DNA of 56,807 bases, taken from the NCBI GenBank assembly GCA_004335835.1, contig RWJK01001590.1:19301-76107 (forward strand), given 5' to 3'. Below the pieces are notes generated by a model. The model searched no databases and had not been told where the DNA came from. It worked only from the letters and a program-made list of their open reading frames with translations. This DNA is from Scenedesmus sp. ARA3 (lineage: Eukaryota; Chlorophyta; Chlorophyceae; Sphaeropleales; Scenedesmaceae). Shown here piece after piece: positions 32,979-45,282 of this stretch. A program made the translations under genes and the position numbers. Position 1 is the first letter of the stretch; each line of letters opens with the position of its first letter.

Positions 32979-35621
32979 ATGTTTTTCACTTCACCGGGCA
33001 TCCCTCCCGCCCTGCCACTGTTCGTGGCACCCCAGCAACAGCATCACCCACAGCAGCTGCAAGGTGCCAGCGCAGGGCCACATCAGGCTGCAGCACATGC
33101 GCAGCCAGATCACGGCGCCATGTTCTCCACTGCAGACCTAGGCAGAGCTAGCAGCGGGCAGCTACATGCAGCCTTGGGCGTCCCACCTGCAACCACTGCA
33201 GCTGAGCAGCAGCAGCAGCAGCAGCAGCACAGCCATGCCATCAACGGTGCCTTTGGCTTCATGCCTGGCAGGCAGCTTTCATACCCAAGCCCTCTGCCAG
33301 AGTACTCCTTGCTAAATGATCAACCCATGCAGCTACAGGGCCTGGGTGATCCTGCAGCAGCAGGAGCAGGTGCAGGCACAGGCGGCAGCACTGCTGCGCT
33401 GTATGGCAGCGGGTCTAGCCTTGCTGCTGCTGGGCTTGCCGTGACTGGTGACAGCCTGCTGCTGGGGGGACTCCCTGGTGAGCAGCACTTGCAGGACAGC
33501 AGGCTCACAGGTATGCATGGCGTGATCATGGCCCAGGTCCGAGGTTGCGAGTCAAGTTGCGCGTCAAGTTCAAGTCTGTGTGTGATCCAGGGGTGTGTGG
33601 GGGCAGCAGCATCTTGCATAACGTGGTCCGTTATGCTGGAGGAAAGAGCTGTGTTTTGAAGAGTGGCAGCAGTTTTGTTGCTGGCTTGGACTAGAGGCAT
33701 CAATATGAAAAGCAGCTTATAGATCAGCTGATCAGAGTGCTTTGCAGCACTGCCAGCACATGCTTGATCTGTTTGACTGTCACAGCATCTTTCTTGAAGA
33801 TGCCATGGGTGATCTTCTTCTTGTTTCTTGATCTTTGTAGCTCTCATGCTCTGGCTGTTTTTTCTCCTTGTCTGATTGCAATCCTGCAGGCGGCTCACCA
33901 GCCCTGCTGCCCCAAAGCACCCCCCTGCTGCCCCAAACCCTGCACCACCAAGCCCAGCAGCAGCCACAGCAACTGAACCTCGGACCAGCAGCACAAGGCC
34001 TGCAGCACCCGCCAAGGCAGCAACAGCAGCAACAGCAGACTGTCACTCCAGCCATGCTCAACTTCTACCTGCAGCAGCTGCAGCAGCAGCAACAGCAGCA
34101 GCAGCAGCAGCGGTCACAGCAGCACCAGGCGCAGCTGCTGCTGCCTACCATGACTGCATCAGCGCAGCCCCCAACCATACAGCCGGTAGCACAGCTGCAG
34201 CAGCAAGGGCCAGCAGGATCTGCAGCAGCAGCAGCAGTGCCTGGCCGCACCGCTACCCCTCTCAGTGCCAGCATGGTTGGCCTGCTGGAGGATGCGCTGC
34301 AGCAGCAGCCGGAAGCATCATCAGCACCACACACAGCAGCAGCTATCACCCCTGCAACAGCTGCACAGCAGCAGCAGCAGACGCCACAGCACCTGCAGCA
34401 GCAATCTGGGGTGCTGCTGCCGCTGCTCACACCAGCTGAAGCCAACCCCCCGGCCTCATCATCACTTGCGCCTGGCGCAGCAAACGCGCCACCACCACCA
34501 GCAGCAGCAGCAGGCCTGGGCCTTGGCAGTATGCACAAGCCAACTCCGCAGCAGTCTGGCCCTGCACATGCTGCACTGCTGGCATCCCTGCAGCTACCTG
34601 CTGGGGCCAGCAGCAACCCAGCAGCAGCAGCAGCAGCAGCAGACCAGTACCCTCCTCACAGCCCTAGCCACTTCTGGGCAGACCATCCAGATGATGAAGA
34701 AGATACAAGGAAGGCTGCTGCCAGGGCAGGAGCAGCACCAGCACCAGCAGCAGCAGCAGCACCAGCAGGGACACGGCTAGATGCACTGGGATCCTTGGCT
34801 CCATCAGCAGCAGCAGCGGCGGCGGCAGCAGGGCACTTGCGCCCCTTGCTGCCTGTAGCTCCGCTGGTCGACAGCAGCAGCCAGCTGCGCCGCGACAACT
34901 CGGCAACAGCAGCAGCAGCTGCGGCAGCAACAGCGCTGGCACGTACGTCTGCGCCCACCTCTCCGCATGGTGTTATGCAGCCTGCTGCGCAGCTGCCGAT
35001 CATCCCTGTAATCGCCACAGGCACTACAGGGTCCCCAAGTGGAGCTGCAGCGGGCTCCCCTTCAGGCATTGGCAGTCCCCGCAGTGCCTTTACTAAGCCC
35101 TGGGGCCCAGCAGCAGCAGCAGCAGCAGGGACAGATCTTGCAGGGATCAGCAGTGTTGCTGGTGCAGCGGCTGCGGCCGCTGCTGCAGAGGCGGAAGCTG
35201 AGGCGGCAGCTGCTGAGGCAGCGGCTGCGGCGGCTGCAGGCACGTTTGGACACAGCGCAGCAATGCTGCTCAAGCAGCAGCAGCAGCAGCAGCAGGGCAT
35301 GGTGGGGTATGGTAGGCTGGCACCTGGTGAGTCACTGCTGTCACCAACTGGGAGGAAGAGTGTGGCAGCTGGCAGTCGGGGCAGCACAATGCGTGGCGCC
35401 TTTGTCACACCCACAGCAGCAGCTGGCTTGGCAGCAGCAGGAGGTGTGGCAGACAGTGTGGTGGGGCCAGCAGGTGTAGCTGGCACCCCTCTGCTTGAGA
35501 CACCTCAGCTGCAGCTGCCGCAGTCTAAACGAGCTGCATCCAAGCGGCAGCAGCAGCAGCAGCAGAGGCAGGGCCTGCATCAAAGGCTGAATGTGGGCTT
35601 GCTGCCACCACCTGGTGGCAA

Positions 35622-35657
<36 letters not shown>

Positions 35658-38600
35658 TGAAGAGGGAGAGGAGGCAGCAGTGGAGCCTGCGCACAAAAAG
35701 GCCAAGGCAGCTGCAGCAGTTGCTGCTGCATTTGGTGGCAGGAAGCGCAGCGGTGGCAGCGGCAGCAGCAAGGCAGCGCAGACGGGTGGCGCTGCCGGCG
35801 CACCTGCCGGCCCTGCTGCTGCTGCTGCTGCTGGTGGCAGTGCTCTTGCAAAGAGCTCACCTAAGCGTGCCGCACCAGCATCTGCGGCAGTCAAAGAGGA
35901 GCCAGCTGCAGCACCATCCGTTGCTCATGGCCGCATTTCCAGCCCACGGCGTCAAGCAGCCAAGGCAGCTTTAGCAGCACCACTGGCAGCAGCAGCAGCA
36001 GCAGCGCCGTCACGGAAACGGGCATCACCACCAGCGGCAGCAGCAGCGCAAGTCAAAGATGAGAGTGACAGTGAGGAGCAGCAGGATGAGCAGCAGCAGC
36101 AGCAGGAGGAGGAAGAGGCACAGCAGCCGCAGGAGGATCTGCCGGAGCTGACTGGGCAGCTGAAGTGGCTGTACCACCTGACTACTGCGCGCAACTTCTT
36201 CAAGCAGTGCAGCCATTGCAAGGGCAGCTCAGGTGGGGCGTGTGTGGACCTGCAGGAGCAGCGGGTGCCTGGCTGCATGCCGAAAGCTGTGCTTCCTCGC
36301 CGTGCTGCTTTTGCTTGGGAGGCTCGGGAGCAAATATCGTCATGCCATGTCATGCTGCTACTGTACATTTTGACCCATATATGGTTGTCTGTAAACTTGG
36401 CCACCTGCGGCTGCCACTGCCGCTTCTTGTGCACTGCGTTGCAGGGCGTGATGTGAGTGCCACCTACTTCGACCTGCAGGTGGGTGACATGCACGAGATG
36501 TGTGTATGCGCGTATGCTATGGGTTTGAAGATGGTCGGCTGTGTAGCCATAGTGCCCTGCGTACCTTACTGATCTGGGTGGAAGGCGTCCTTGAGAGTGC
36601 TGAGGCGCCAGTTCACAACCACTGTCAGCTGGTGAGGCAATGCTGTGCATGCTGCCAGCTTTGGTCGATATGATTGGCCCGTGCTGCCATTGCCGCTGCT
36701 GGCGCTGTTGCCTGCTTGCGCATTTCACAACCATGTACGTGTGGTATTCGGCGTTGCGGGACCATTGGTGATGCGCCTTTTCTAAAGTGTGCCATGTGCT
36801 GCTCCTGCTGCTGCTGCTGCTGCTGCAGGACCCTGCCTCAGGCCCCATGTGCCACCAGTGCGCATCAACGCCGGCACGCAACGGCCACAGGATCGTGCAG
36901 GTTTGTGACTGGGGAGGCGGCCCAGTTTGGCCTCGTTTTATGTTCTTTGTGTGGCAGGTGTGGCACACTAACTGTCCAGCAAGCGCCTACTGTGGGGCAG
37001 GTTCCACTGCTGACGGCTGAGAAGCGCAGGCAGTGCGTTGGTTTGTCTTCATTACTTGGTGGGACAGAAGCATCCCTGGCTGCCTGCACACTGTGCCTGT
37101 TGTGCACTGCATGCAGTCTGTTAGGCCCTGCATGCAGGAGCTCAGGCCACAGGAACATAGGCTTTTGGATCTGGCGGATCCTACTGGGCTGACAGCTGCT
37201 GGGCTCTTTAGGCGCTGGTGTTGGTGTCACTGCATTCGGCTTCGCAGGCTGCAGGCAGCGGCACCAACTCCAGCACTCCAACAGGCACTGCAACCAGCAA
37301 AAGGCATGTATGGGCGCTGGCCAAAGGACTGCATCTTCACAGTTGAAACGTGCCTTGCTTGCATGCCTGTGTATTCAGGGTGGTTTGGCTACATCTCTGT
37401 ATTGCTCGGCCTCCGAGGCTGGTTGAGCATATTTCATTAGTATCAGTATTTGAATTCATTTATGTGTGCTGTTTGCCGCCTGTCGGCATGCTGCAGGTGT
37501 GCTGCTCTACCTACTTTGCGGCGCCCGCGGCCGGCAATCCCGGCTGCCTCAGACTTTGGTTGCTTTTCTTTGGTACAGCACACCTCACCCTGTGCGCCGC
37601 CAATGTTTGCTGCCTGACACACCCTGCGTCCTTCATGTATACTCTGCTTCACCTCTCAAAAGAAGCTCAAGGCTGCTCGCCCTGCCTCCTCACACTCTTG
37701 CAGCCATCACTGCTGTGTGCGCGCCGTTTTACTTGTTGCATTGCTGCAGGTGCGGCGCTCACCCGCCATAAGGTTGCCACGTCACTTTTTGCCTCATTTG
37801 ACCCCTGTGTGTGCTGCGGCGTGCCGCCCTCTGTTGCAACTCCCCCTGCAGGTGCGCCGCTCCACCTACCATGAGGTGCTCAAGTCCAGCGAGGCGACAA
37901 CACTGCTGGACGTGACAGGTGGGCACTGTGGGAGTTTTTTTTTCTGTTTATTACTCAGTAATATCAGGCTGATCCTCCGCGTTGGGCCGGTGTCATGCTG
38001 GTTGGCTGAGATGGATTGTCATTGCTGGTGGCAACGGGTAATCGGCGGTGTAGCAAGTGATGTTCCATTTGGGAACTGCTTGCCACTGCGCCGCATTGTA
38101 TGTTGTGCTGTGCAGTGCCACGCTGCTTACAACGCAACAAGCATTCAGTGTGTGCATCAGCCCCACAGCAGTGTTCAAAATCATAGTTATGGTGGGGTTA
38201 GGCGGCATAGCAATTGGTGCACTGGCTGAGGCGTGGTGGAATGTGTTATCCACCCATATGATGGGGCCTGGCCCTTCCACCACGCCTGACTCAGGGCACC
38301 TGCAGCAGCGCAGATGATGAAGCCGCGGTTGTTGACGTTGCAGTGTGCAACCCCACGTGTTGCCATCGGGCATCATGCATGGTGCACTAGGTGTTACAGT
38401 GCTGTCATTCTTGTGTTGTGTTGGTGTTGGTTGGCTAATGTGGCTCTACACTGCTAGTAGCAATGAACTGGCAGGCGAACCCAGGCGGGGGCGCAACAGC
38501 AGTGGCAACTCGCCATTGTGCCGCAAAATATGTTTTGCTGTGTAATCCGATGCTGCTTACAACGCATCACCCCTGCACAGCAGTGTAATTGGGTGCAGCA

Positions 38601-40718
38601 GTGTTCACAACCAAAGATGTCACAAAGATGTCATAACTGGCGGGGCTTGGTGGTGGAGTAGGTGGTGCACTAGCTGAGGCGTGGTGGGGGTGGAGGTGCT
38701 CCTAATGATGGGGCCTGTCCCTTCCGTTATGCCTGAGCCAGGGCGCCTGCAGCAGCGCACACCTTACACCTTGAAGCTGCTCTGGTTTATGCTTCATTGT
38801 ACAATGTTACGTGGCGATTGACATCATCTGTGTCTTGCGGTCTGGGTCGTAGGCCCTGGGGCAAACGAGGTGCCTGTGTGGCGCTCATCGGCTGATGCCT
38901 GCTGATGCTTCGCTGTGGTTTGTGCCGCATCGTACAGTGCCACATGCTGCTTTTGGGCGTTAGCTTGCAGCGTTGCTTATTGCATATTGTTGTAGCATTG
39001 AGCAGGCATGCAGCCGTACTTGGTGCACGGAAGGCCAGCACGGGCCTGCTCAGCACCACCGTGCCAAAGCTTTGCTGATGGACAGATGGGACCATGCCAC
39101 TGGTTGTCGGTGTCGCTGATCTGGCCCCGCAGACGTGCAGCCGTCTGTGGTCAATCATGCGGTTGAACATGGAGTCAGTTATGTTGAGTTTGCACATTGT
39201 AGCAGATGGGAGAGTTACAGGTGGGATGGTGGTAGAAGAACACATCTTTGCAGGCAAGGCTGTGATCTACCACCATCCCACCTGTCAACTCAACTCCTTG
39301 TTCAACCGCACTTATGCCACGCTGCCCGCAGCCGTGCAGCCTTATGTGGTCTACGCGTCCAATGTCAAAGGTGCTGTTTGCCGTTATACTCATGCGCATA
39401 CCATATCTCTCTATCTGCCCCTCTGCAGACGTGCAGATTACGTGATCAACGCGAGCAAGGTGCTGTTCCTGCGGCTGCGCCTGCAGCCGCTCTCCAATGT
39501 CCCATTCAACAACTTTGCTGCCTGCTGCACCCATCGCCCGCGCGAACATCACACCCACAAAACATCAGCAGTCAGCTCCTTGCGCTGCTCTGCTGCCACC
39601 ACCATGTTGCTCACCACCATATCGCCTATTGACTTGTGTCAACGTCTTTGCCCCTTTGCAGACGTGCAGCCGTATGTGATCAACACCAGCAAGGTGCTGT
39701 TCCTGCGGCCGCGCCCGCAGCCGCCCCTCACCCGTCCCACCCACCAACTCTAATGTCAGCTGCACCCCTCACCCACCAGAATAACACACCCACAAAACAT
39801 GACCAACGCTGCCCCTCACTGCTCTGCTGCCACCACCATGTTGCTCACCACCACACCGCCTATTGACGTGTGTCAACTTCCTTGTGCCCCGCAGACGTGC
39901 AGCCGTACGTGATCAACGCGAGCAAGGTGCTGTTCCTGCGCCCCCGCCCGCAGCCGCGTGCGCCCAAGGGCCAGGCCATGCCCAGCCGCTGCGTGGTGGA
40001 CGGGCGCCAGCTCATGGACGCGGGCACGCGCTACTGCAGCATCAGGTGGGCAGTGTTGACTTGTATTGTTGCTTTTGTTGCTGTTTCTGTTTCGTTTTTA
40101 CAAACTCATCTGCAAGCGTGCCGCCATCGCTGCGCTGCATTGTCATGAGCTTGTCAGGGCTGGCCTGTGATGTGGCCGCCAGCAACAATCCACTGTCTTC
40201 CAGCAAGCTGATTTGCGGACAGTCAGCATGCTTGCTCTTTCTGTCAAACAAATCAAACTATTTGTGTGATCCGCCAGGTGCAAATACAAGCCCAAGCATC
40301 CTGACAACTTTGTTAATTTTGACACTTTTTTTGACTCCAGCAGCACACTTACCTGTTTGCGGACACTTTCCCTTTGCCTGCGCCAGGTGCAAGTATGAGC
40401 ACGAGCACCCTGATGACTTTGCCAAGTACGTGGAACGCGTGAAGCACCTGGAGACCTACGCACCCCGCCCCAACAGCAGGGCAGCACTGACCTACCACAC
40501 CAAGCAGCACAGCAAGCCTGCTGCTGCTGCTGCTGCTGCCAGCAAGCCTGCTGCAAAGCCAAAAGCAGCAGCAGCAGCAGCAGCAGGGTCTGGTAAGGCA
40601 GCATCGCCTGGCAGCAGCAAGGGAGCACCGGCAGCAGCAGTGCCGGGCAAGGCTGCTGCTGCTAGTCCTGCTGCTGCTGGTGATGGCAGCAGCAGCAAGA
40701 AGCTCCGCCTCTCCCTTG

Positions 40719-40751
<33 letters not shown>

Positions 40752-42518
40752 GTGGCGCTGACCTGGCAGCAGCAGCACAGCAGCAGCAGCAAGGCGCAGC
40801 AGCAGCAGCAGGGGATGTGGGGCTTGATAAAGTCAGCAAGGAGGTTGCTGATCTGTATAAGGCCCGGCTAGGGTTTGCAGGCAGCCCCATTCGGCGCAGC
40901 AGGCGGGCAAAAAAGAGTGCTGCTGCTGCGCTGATGCAGCAAGATTTTGAGCTGGATGACTTTGACACTGAGGAAGAAGAAGAGGAGGAGGAGTATGTGG
41001 CAGAAGAGGCAGAGGAGGGAGAGGAGGGAGAGGAAGACGTGAGGGAGCAGCAGCAGGCAGCATCAGCAGCTGTGGGAGGCCAGCAGGGCAAGCAGCAGCG
41101 GCGCAGGACGCCCACTAAAGCAGCGGCAGCAGCAGCAGCAGCGGCGGCGGCAGGGGCTAGTCTTGGTGTGGATGCAAGTGCGCAAGGTGACCCAGCATCA
41201 GCCAGCAAGCAGCCACGGAAGAGGGCCAAGCCGCCGGCTGGCAGGGGATTGGGTGCCAAGGGCGGTAGTGCTGCTGCTGCTGCCGATCAAGACAGCGGAC
41301 TGGCTGCGCTGGCAGAAGCAGCAGCAGCCACAGACGAGCATCAGCAGCAGCAGCAGAAGAGCGGCGGGCGGCGCAAGCCGCGTGCTCCAGCTGCTGCTGC
41401 TGCTGTTGGTGGCAGTATCAATGGCAGTGGCGGCCGGACCGCTTCATGTGGCGGCAGCGGAGGCAGCAGGAAGCGTGGTAGGAGGCAGCAGGCAGCAGCG
41501 AAAGCACTGGCCGCACAGGCAGCAGCAGCAGCAGGGGATGATTATGATGGGTTTGAGTCGCCAACAGAAGCCGCGCGCGCTCAGGCGACAGAAGCGGCAG
41601 CAGCAGCAGCCAACATCATCCTGTCGCCCGGCGCCCGCACAGCTGTCAGCATCCTGGGCGGTTTAGGGCTCAGCCGCCACCGCAGCGGCTCACTAGGGTT
41701 CCCCGGCGGGCTGGGTTTAGGAAATAACAGTGTTGGCGGCGGCGGAAATAACAGTGTTGGCGGCGGCGGTTTTGGGGCTGCTGAACCGCTGTTTGGCGGC
41801 AGGCGGCGCAGATTGTCCAATGGTGGCGGCAGCACTGCTGGCGCCAACCACACTGCAGCAGCAGCAGCAGGGCTTGGTCCAGATGGTTGGACAGCAGAAG
41901 ATGGTTGGGGCTGCAGTATGTATGATGCAGATGCGCCGCAGTTTGAAACTGCAGAGCCGCCACCAGAGCTGCCACTAGCAGCAGAGCTGCAGCGGCCGCC
42001 CTCAGCAGCTGCTGCTGCTGCAGCTGCACCTGGGGCTCAGGGCTCAGTGGGTGGGGTTCAGCAGGAGGGTTCAGGGGGGCCCTGGGGTTCAGCGGCGCTG
42101 GGGGTTGGTGGGAACCCTGATCGGGGTGGAGCTGGGGGGTTTGGGGTTCAGGGATTTGCTGGCAGGGGTGATGCGGTTGGGTTTGGCATGGGCAAAGGCA
42201 CTGAGCAGCAGCAGCAGCAGCCGCCGCTGCAGCAGCTGCCTGGGTATGCTGCTGCTGCTGGAGGCGCCGGTGCAGCAACAGGGCAACTGAACCCTGCTGC
42301 AGCGGCTTTAGGGCCTAGGGTTTTGCCGGCTGGGGTTGAGGGCTCAGCAGAGTCCCCTGCCAGGCCTGCTGACAGTGCCGATGATGCAGTGTTTGCTTTC
42401 TATAGGCAGGCAGTTGCTGCAGGCCAGCAGCAGCGCAGCGCACAGCAGCCGCCGTTGCAGCAGCAGCAGCAGCAGCATGTCGCGGGGTTTGGTCAGCCAC
42501 AACAGCTAGCGCTCGGCC

Positions 42519-42551
<33 letters not shown>

Positions 42552-42998
42552 CCATGCAGCAGAGGCTTGGGGGGTCTGAGCCCATTCCAAGTGTCCCTGC
42601 TCATGTTGCTGGCATCGGTTTAGATCTCAGGAATCTCACAGCAGCAACAGCAGCAGCGCCAGCGCCAGCACCATCAGTGAATCCGGCGCTGTGGATGCAG
42701 TCCCCTGCTCCTCCCATCAGCGGCCCTGCAGGGGCTGCTGCTGCTGGCCTGATTGCTGCTGCTGGTCACTATGCTGCTGCTGCTGGTGGCGGCGGCAGTG
42801 TAGCTGCTGCTGGTTGGGATGCAAGTGCTGACCCTGCTGCTTTTTTTCGTGAGCGCCCCGTGAGGGGCAGCGGCAGGCCCAGCAGCGATGGCGGCGCGCC
42901 AGCCGGTAGCGGCAGGGGCAACAGCGGCACACCACCGCTCTACCCAGCAGCAGCAGCAGCAGGGTTAGCAGCAGCAGGTGTGCCCGGTGCTGCACCAC

Positions 42999-43034
<36 letters not shown>

Positions 43035-43521
43035 TTAGGGGTGCATATGATGCTGCCGCTGGCAGTGGGTGGGGCAGGAGGGGCAGCTCAGATGGAGGGA
43101 CAGGCGGGCAGCAGCAGCAGCAGCATGTTGGCAGCAGCACTGCGCTGTATGGCCCATATGGGCCAGGCAGTACGACAGCTGCTGTGCTGCAGCAGGCTTT
43201 GGCTCTTGGGGGTGGGCCTGGGACTGCTCTTGATGTGTTAGAGGCAGCAGCAGCACGGTCACCACTGCTGCCTGACAAAGAGCCGGCAGGAATTCTTGCT
43301 GCTGCTGCTGCTGCCGCATCTGGTAATCCAGGGTTTGTATCTCAGCAGCAGCAGCAGCAGCAGCAGCAGGGTGTGGCTGGCTGGGGCGAGGGTTTATCGG
43401 CGGGGTTTGTTCAGCCGGAGGTGGCCCTGCCACGCTGGGGTGTGCGTGTGCGGCGCAGCAGGCAGCACCAGGTGAAGCTGGAGGGATCAGAGGTGATGCT
43501 GCTGCCAGGTGGAGCCGGCAG

Positions 43522-43555
<34 letters not shown>

Positions 43556-45126
43556 AGTGCACCATTAGGTGGCCGCAGCCCCTCGCCTCAGCCCAGCACA
43601 GCAGGGTACACAGGAGCTGCTGCTGGGGGTGGCAGTGTGGCGGGTGGTGGCAATGATGCTGCTGCTGCTGCTGCTGGCTGGCCTAGCGATATCATTGGCG
43701 CTGAGTTGCATGCTCAGCAGCAGCAGCAGCAGCAGCAGCCGGGCGCGGCCGCAGCAGCTGCACCTGGTGTTGTGCTGCCAGGGGGTGATGAGGGTGACCT
43801 GTCTGACAGCTGCAGCCAGGTGCGCAGGGGCAATGGTCTGCGTGTAAGCACTGTAGTTTTGTGCACTGCTTGTGTGGTTTGATGCAGCTGCACAAGGTGC
43901 GGAGGCTGCAGGTCACATGCACTGTAGACCCTGCCTGTATGACCTGGTGAGGGCTAGTGGGCACTGAATCTGCAGTGCATGTATGTGTGCTCATCCCTGC
44001 AAGATTATATTTGACACACCAATTGTGTTGGCTGCTTCTGCTGCTGCCTTTATCTCTTGCGCAGAGGCAGCAGCGCACCAGCAGCAGGACTGCACCGAGC
44101 CAGACTGCGCCAGCAGCAGCAGCAGCAGCAGGCACTGACAACTTGGCTGCCTCAGCGGGCAACCCAGCAGCAGCAGCAGCGGGGTCTGGCGCAGGCGATG
44201 TGCTACATGCAGTGCGAGCACTTACACCCCCCTCGGATGAGCTGGATACAGCCGCCACCACTGCAGCTGTTCCTACTGTCCCCGGCCCTGCAGCCGTTGG
44301 CACTGCCAGCACTGCTGCTGCCGCAGCAGCAGCACCTGGCCATGCAGCAGGCAGCGCAACCCAGCAGCAGCAGCAGCAGCAGAGCAGCTTCCCTGGCCGC
44401 ACTGCTGCTGCCGCTCAGTACGGTGCCAGCAGCAGCGGCAATGCGCGTGGTGGTGCCAGCACACCCCCGCTGCCACCGCAGCGGCAGCAGCAGCCTGTGG
44501 AGCATCACCATGGCCTGCCTTTCAACTACCACAACCAGCAGCAGCTGCTGCAGCTGCAGCAAGCGCTGCAGCTGCCGTGGCAGGTCTACAACGCCCAGCT
44601 GCCTCAGCAGCAGACGGTGGGGCATCTTGCAGAGCAGCTGCCACATGCATACCCGCGTGGCGGCAGCAGCAGCGGTAGCAGCAGCAGGCGTGCCAGGGGC
44701 CTCCGCAGGGGCAGCAACCGCATCAGAGGCATAGCAGCAGGTGCAGGTGGCAGGCAGCAGCACGGCCCAGCAGCAGTGCTACCAGACAACCCTGCAGCTA
44801 TGGCAGTGGTTGCTGGGTTGGACGCAGCTGCATTTGCAGGTGGCAGTGCTGGCGGTTATATGAGTGATGGCGTGCTGCTGCCATTAGCTGCTGCTGCTGG
44901 TGCCAGCCAGGGCAGTGCAGGAGCAGGAAGTGCCAGAGGCAGCGCCATGCGCACACGATCTGCTGGCGATGCAGCTGCTGGTGTGCACGGCAGGGCAGCA
45001 GCAGCAGCAGCAGCAGCGGCAGCGGCAGCGGCAGAGGGTGATGACGGCTGCGACAGCGACCACAGCATGCGCAGCACTGGCAGCCACAGGAGGAAGGCGC
45101 AGGCCCCACACAGGGCCGGCCTGTGA
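32979..45126 (+). CDS. Very large PLATZ-domain zinc-binding transcription factor
   Basis: Eight exons: 32979-33510, 33890-36232, 36445-36479, 36829-36900, 37852-37918, 39895-40045, 40387-43843, 44065-45126. Phases all match; 7719 bases, 2572 residues. Residues about 930-1085 form a PLATZ domain: WLYHLTTARNFFKQCSHC, RDVSATYFDLQ, GPMCHQC (978/981), GHRIVQVRRSTYHEVLK, LLDVTGDVQPYVINASKVLF, RPRPQPRAPKGQ, and YCSIRCKY (1064/1068). PLATZ proteins are plant-type DNA binders, usually about 200-260 residues; this one is ten times larger. Flanks are poly-Gln/poly-Ala with basic, AT-hook-like patches (RKRGRRQ, GGRRKPRAP), acidic Glu runs and SUMO-consensus sites (VKEEP, VKDES). Two usual zinc ligands seem altered (YFDLQ for YCLDC; CVVD for CxxC). 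Introns 4-6 hold decayed copies of the next exon. Confidence 0.88.
37497..37918 (+). repeat. Three copies of the PLATZ exon 5 acceptor and start
   Basis: The working exon starts at 37852 (VRRSTYHE). A copy at 37750 reads VRRSPA before diverging (offset 102 bp). Another at 37497 reads VCCSTY (offset 253 bp). Each follows a TGCAG acceptor. Neither copy keeps the rest of the exon. Confidence 0.75.
37998..38765 (+). repeat. Diverged ~440-bp tandem duplication in PLATZ intron 5
   Basis: Matching anchors are GTTGGCT (about 38000 and 38430), GCTGCTTACAACGCA (38122 and 38552), GGTGCACTGGCTGAGGCGTG (38216 and, with one change, 38664) and CTGCAGCAGCGCA (38301 and about 38749). The offset drifts from 430 to 448 bp. 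A still weaker third copy seems to follow near 38925 (TGCCGCATCGTACAGTGCCA). Confidence 0.75.
39133..39961 (+). repeat. Five copies of the PLATZ exon 6 acceptor and start
   Basis: Copies of the exon 6 start follow CAG acceptors at 39133 (DVQPSVVN), 39332 (AVQPYVVYASN), 39429 (frame broken by a one-base loss, stop soon after), 39662 (DVQPYVINTSKVLFLRPRPQ, open to a TAA at about 39750) and 39895 (working exon). The last three are spaced exactly 233 bp apart (39429, 39662, 39895) and include the upstream intron sequence, so the unit is intron 3' part plus exon 5' part. Confidence 0.9.
40240..40420 (+). repeat. Two copies of the PLATZ exon 7 acceptor and start
   Basis: CKYKPKHPDNF (from 40278) and CKYEHEHPDDF (from 40387) each follow CGCCAG and are 109 bp apart. 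The second opens the long working exon. The first keeps the frame for about 36 codons and then stops if not spliced again. Confidence 0.85.
41721..41768 (+). repeat. 24-bp coding tandem repeat
   Basis: Two exact 24-bp copies encode NNSVGGGG twice inside exon 7 of the PLATZ gene. Confidence 0.9.
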
Positions 45127-45223
45127 CGCAGAAGCAGCAGCAGCAGCAGCAGCAGCAGCAAGCTTCTGTGCAGAATTAAGCCATTGTACAGTGGGGGCTG
45201 CCCCTCATAGCCTTGCCTGTGAT

Positions 45224-45257
<34 letters not shown>

Positions 45258-45282
45258 CAACAGCAGCAGCAGCAGCAGCAGC
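45224..45282. repeat. CAG/CAA microsatellite in probable 3' UTR
   Basis: An almost pure CAG run with CAA interruptions, about 100 bases past the PLATZ stop codon. A shorter run lies at 45134-45160. Confidence 0.9.

Noticed and set aside
37040..37440. Open plus-strand frames in PLATZ intron 4
   Set aside because: They are not joined by phase-consistent splice sites, and the domain reads continuously from HRIVQ (exon 4) to VRRSTY (exon 5) without them.
39863..40386. Continuous reading of the PLATZ long exon back to 39863 without introns
   Set aside because: The frame is open but different from the PLATZ frame in exon 6; splicing 40045 to 40387 restores CSIRCKY and correct phase.
43957..44064. 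Start of a separate gene at 43957 after the PLATZ long exon
   Set aside because: GTAAGC at 43844 and GCGCAG at 44064 join in phase 0 and continue the same composition, so this is exon 8 of one gene.
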